Shown piece after piece: positions 54,184 through 56,850 of a DNA stretch of 56,850 bases. The translations under genes were made by a program, and so were the position numbers. Below the pieces are notes generated by a model that saw nothing but the letters and a program-made list of their open reading frames with translations, ran no database searches and had not been told where the DNA came from. The stretch covers positions 1 to 56,850 of the forward strand of contig NZ_SJSM01000032.1 of NCBI RefSeq assembly GCF_004331685.1, read 5' to 3'. Source of the DNA: Pedobacter hiemivivus (GTDB taxonomy: Bacteria > Bacteroidota > Bacteroidia > Sphingobacteriales > Sphingobacteriaceae). Position 1 is the first letter of the stretch. The number at the start of each line of letters is the position of its first letter.

Positions 54184-56139
54184 ATGCTCGAAAAACTGTT
54201 CCGCAAAAAGTCTATTGACAAAATATTAGCCGATGCCGAAAAGGGATATGGTGACCATGGGAGTTCCCTACATAAAACCCTTGGTGTTAGAGACCTAACT
54301 GCTTTTGGTATTGCTGCGATTATAGGAGCAGGTATTTTTAGTACAATTGGTAAAGCAAGTGCGGACGGTGGTCCGGCTGTAATTTTTCTATTTATTTTTA
54401 CAGCTATTGCCTGTAGTTTCGCTGCTTTTGCTTATGCGGAGTTTGCTTCGATGGTACCGGTTTCGGGAAGTGCGTATACGTATTCGTATGTTGCATTTGG
54501 TGAACTGGTTGCCTGGATCATTGGTTGGTCGCTCATTATGGAATATGCAATCGGAAACATCACCGTGGCCATTTCCTGGTCCGATTATTTTACGGGACTC
54601 CTCTCCTCCATCAAAATTCCTGCTTTAAACATTAACGGGATTAACTTGCCGGATTGGATGACGATGGACTACCTTACGGCTTACAATGGGCATCAGCATG
54701 CAGATGCGCTTATCAATGCTGGTAAAACCTATGAGAATCTCGATAATGCTACCCGAATAGCCCACAATGCCTGGATTACAGCTCCAAAGATTGGCAGTTT
54801 CCATCTTGTTGCGGATTTACCTGCCTTAGCCATCATTATATTCATCACCTGGTTGGTTTATCGCGGGATGAAAGAATCCAGAAATGCGAGTAATGCCATG
54901 GTTATCGTAAAATTAGCGGTGATTTTACTGGTGCTTGCGGTGGGTGTATTTTATGTGGATACCAAGAACTGGGATCCTTTTGCACCGAATGGAGTATCTG
55001 GGGTATTGAAAGGTGTTTCTGCAGTATTCTTTGCCTATATAGGTTTTGATGCCATATCCACCACTGCTGAGGAGTGTAAAAATCCACAACGTGATTTGCC
55101 TCGTGGCATGATGTGGGCAATTATTATATGTACCGTATTGTACGTCGCCATTGCATTGGTGCTTACCGGTATGGTCAACTACAGTTTACTTGCTGTTGGT
55201 GATCCTCTGGCCTTTGTTTTCGATCAGATAGATATGAAAGTCATGAGTGGCATTATTGCCGTGAGTGCGGTCTTTGCTATGGCCAGTGTATTGCTGGTGT
55301 TTCAAATGGGACAGCCCAGAATATGGATGAGCATGAGTCGTGATGGTTTGTTGCCCAAATCCTTTTCTAAGATCCACCCTAAGTATAAAACGCCTTCTTT
55401 TGCGACTATAGTAGTCGGCTTTGTGGTTGCGGTTCCTTCTTTGTTTATGAATCTGACTATCGTAACGGATTTATGTTCTATAGGAACCTTATTTGCATTT
55501 GTGCTGGTTTGTGCTGGCGTATTGGTTTTACAAAACAAACCGGATATTAAAAGAGGGAAATTCAAAATACCCTATGCCAATGCCAAGTATTTCATCCCTG
55601 TTTTGTTTGGCGGTATGTTGGTTATGGGTTTTACTTTATATAAAAAGGAAGCTACAGCTTTTATCTGGAATACACCAGCGATAAATAGTCCGATAAAGAT
55701 CATTACTTCGTTAAACGATGCGGAGCGTGCAGTGATCAAGCAAGAGATCACCGCCGAACAAGCGAAGGTTACTCCTGTTGAAAACAGTGTTGACGCTGAA
55801 GCTTACTTCAATAGTCTAACAGAGCAACAGTACCAGGATTTTATTGACAAATCGGCTATCGACAGCACCAAAAAGTATGAAACTGGCTGGAACCTATTTA
55901 AACATAAAATCCCGATGTGGATCTTTTTCTTCCTGAGCATCGCCATCACCTATTTCTGCATTACAAAAAACCTAAGTCTTATACCAGTTTTAGGATTACT
56001 AAGCTGTTTATACATGATGTGTGAGCTGGGCATCTCTAACTGGATTGGTTTTGGCATTTGGCTACTTGTCGGCTTAGTCGTTTACTTTTTGTACGGATAT
56101 AAGCACAGCAAACTTAATGTAGAAAAAATTCCACAATAG
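54184..56139 (+). CDS. APC-superfamily amino acid permease (cationic type), extended
   Basis: A 651-residue paralogue of the permease at 4964. It shares GIAAIIGAGIFSTIG in TM1 and FFAYIGFDAISTTAEECKNP in TM6. It is longer: a hydrophilic insert of about 60 residues follows TM4 (about 150-205) and an acidic soluble stretch (about 510-570, EITAEQAKVTPVENSVDAEAYF) precedes the last two to three helices. This insert may be a regulatory or interaction domain. It is the last gene before the right IS copy and forms a cluster with the M3 peptidase. Confidence 0.87.
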   Translation: MLEKLFRKKSIDKILADAEKGYGDHGSSLHKTLGVRDLTAFGIAAIIGAGIFSTIGKASADGGPAVIFLFIFTAIACSFAAFAYAEFASMVPVSGSAYTYSYVAFGELVAWIIGWSLIMEYAIGNITVAISWSDYFTGLLSSIKIPALNINGINLPDWMTMDYLTAYNGHQHADALINAGKTYENLDNATRIAHNAWITAPKIGSFHLVADLPALAIIIFITWLVYRGMKESRNASNAMVIVKLAVILLVLAVGVFYVDTKNWDPFAPNGVSGVLKGVSAVFFAYIGFDAISTTAEECKNPQRDLPRGMMWAIIICTVLYVAIALVLTGMVNYSLLAVGDPLAFVFDQIDMKVMSGIIAVSAVFAMASVLLVFQMGQPRIWMSMSRDGLLPKSFSKIHPKYKTPSFATIVVGFVVAVPSLFMNLTIVTDLCSIGTLFAFVLVCAGVLVLQNKPDIKRGKFKIPYANAKYFIPVLFGGMLVMGFTLYKKEATAFIWNTPAINSPIKIITSLNDAERAVIKQEITAEQAKVTPVENSVDAEAYFNSLTEQQYQDFIDKSAIDSTKKYETGWNLFKHKIPMWIFFFLSIAITYFCITKNLSLIPVLGLLSCLYMMCELGISNWIGFGIWLLVGLVVYFLYGYKHSKLNVEKIPQ

Positions 56140-56312
56140 AAAATATTCTTTAGATTTATTATAATATATTAATAAAATACACTACATTAGAGTGGTAATC
56201 ACCTATGGGTTACTAAATGCTCTCTTTTCCCCACTTCGGGGAAAGCGGATTGAGCACATTGATTTGCCTTCCTAATTATCCCTATAGTTGTTTGGTCGGA
56301 CGACCAACAATA

Positions 56313-56333
56313 AAGGCTCCTCCCCGGAGCCTT
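56313..56333 (+). terminator. Terminator-like hairpin behind the permease
   Basis: AAGGCTCC (56313) pairs with GGAGCCTT (56326), followed by ATTTGTTT. It lies about 170 bases behind the permease in the 411-base gap 56140-56550. The gap also holds a TTTCCCC/GGGGAAA stem (56226) and a TTGGTCG/CGACCAA palindrome (56292), but no gene. Confidence 0.55.
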
Positions 56334-56451
56334 ATTTGTTTAACTAAACCACATAGAGACACTGATAAAAAAAACATACACTTTTTTAGTCTATACAAGA
56401 AGAATTCTGCCTTTTTAACATTGAACAAAGCCTACACTCTGGTCGGTGTCG

Positions 56452-56551
56452 ATTCCTTCGGGAAGTCTTGCTCAGGGCTAGGATCGAATAAGGAGTAACA
56501 TAGGAATATCAAAGGACTTTCGTAGGACAAATAGTCCTATGAAAGTCCTTT
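56452..56551. repeat. Array of 11-bp units with dyad symmetry, abutting the right IS end
   Basis: Read on the minus strand from the IS end: an IS-cut inverted unit ending AGGAC (56550-56545), TTTCATAGGAC (to 56534), spacer TATTT (to 56529), then five direct units GTCCTACGAAA, GTCCTTTGATA, TTCCTATGTTA, CTCCTTATTCG, ATCCTAGCCCT (56528-56474). The tail is GAGCAAGACTT, CCCGAAGGAAT (to 56452). Order, spacer length, phase and tail match the array at 302-389, with one more direct unit and different unit sequences. Confidence 0.8.
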
Positions 56552-56850
56552 TGTCTTATCCGTATATAGCTATACAGGTTGTTGAATTAATTTTGAATTG
56601 ACTATACATGCAAATTTGTAATTCCTGATTCGGTTATACAAGTTGAATTTTGCTCTGATTTATATTTTTTTGGTTTCCATCTTTTTTTCAGTTCACCATG
56701 TTTAAGATGCGCTTGTTCCGGGGTCAGATAATCACAACTGGCATGCGGCCTTATCTGATTATAGGTTTGTATATTGTCCCTGATCTTTCTTGTCGTTTCC
56801 CTTAAGCCAGTTTGGGCTCCATACAGGTCAAACTCTGCTTTTAAGATCCC
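56552..56850 (-). mobile_element. IS3-family insertion sequence, 3' part with right terminus
   Basis: Exact reverse complement of 1-300, pointing outward: both copies present their 3' ends to the 56 kb between them. The terminus TGTCTTATCC begins at 56552. The copy is cut by the window end. An inverted pair like this can recombine and flip the segment between. Confidence 0.85.
56602..56850 (-). CDS. IS3-family transposase (OrfB), C-terminal fragment
   Basis: The same 82 residues as the fragment at the window start, ending with the stop at 56602-56604. The integrase end motif YNQIRPH is present. The 5' part lies beyond the window. Confidence 0.85.
   Translation of the reverse strand, partial: GILKAEFDLYGAQTGLRETTRKIRDNIQTYNQIRPHASCDYLTPEQAHLKHGELKKRWKPKKYKSEQNSTCITESGITNLHV

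Noticed and set aside
56217..56498. 93-codon frame in the gap before the right IS
   Set aside because: It runs through hairpins and the 11-bp array; the protein has no plausible composition or start signal.
1..56850. Composite transposon of 56 kb
   Set aside because: The contents are largely core genes, and the IS copies sit at contig edges, so joint movement is unlikely.

Overview
The window comes from a member of the Bacteroidota, most likely the family Sphingobacteriaceae (Pedobacter-like). Reasons: Bacteroidota-type promoters (TTG, about 20 bases, TAnnTTTG), type IX secretion outer-membrane genes (porG, porT), a large PurF variant, a MoaC-MoaB fusion, and the gene order nadK-porG-uppS-bamA-ompH-ompH-murI. 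No rRNA, tRNA, CRISPR array or prophage was seen. The species is inferred, not proven.

Both ends carry the same 300 bases in inverted orientation. They hold the 3' end of an IS3-family transposase and the terminus of the element, so the window looks like a contig that stops inside two IS copies. Each copy sits in a peculiar array of 11-bp units with dyad symmetry. Related arrays lie at 2039-2139 and 29744-29776.

Layout. 0.4-7 kb: two APC amino-acid permeases around a membrane pyrophosphatase (hppA). 6.8-10.8 kb: a small HMA-like protein, a beta carbonic anhydrase, a vault-like SPFH/flotillin protein, and a divergent unknown gene. 10.7-28.3 kb: a compact nitrate assimilation island. Here cobA (siroheme) diverges from a 14-gene run: nirB, nirD, moeB-rhodanese, moaCB, moeA, narK, a nitrate reductase-flavoprotein fusion, a siroheme-less sulfite-reductase-like protein with rubredoxin, a TauE exporter, moaA, moaD, moaE, mobA and a small beta-barrel-like protein. 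A Crp/Fnr regulator with N-terminal cysteines converges on its end. 28.6-40 kb: housekeeping and mixed genes (marC, rhaM, rsmB-like, lipoprotein, guaA, dCMP deaminase, LysE, a tandem protease/pseudoprotease, purF variant, murI). 40-48 kb: an envelope cluster (two Skp/OmpH, bamA, uppS, porG, nadK, CBS protein, hydrolase). 48-56 kb: yqeY, SDR, porT, ubiE, engB, ubiA, an M3 peptidase and a third APC permease.

The nitrate island is nearly self-sufficient. It imports nitrate, reduces it to nitrite and ammonium with NAD(P)H-driven enzymes, makes siroheme and makes bis-MGD molybdenum cofactor. Molybdate transport is absent. The cobA/nirB intergenic region holds two back-to-back promoters and two inverted repeats with the same half-site, one of them inside the nirB promoter spacer.
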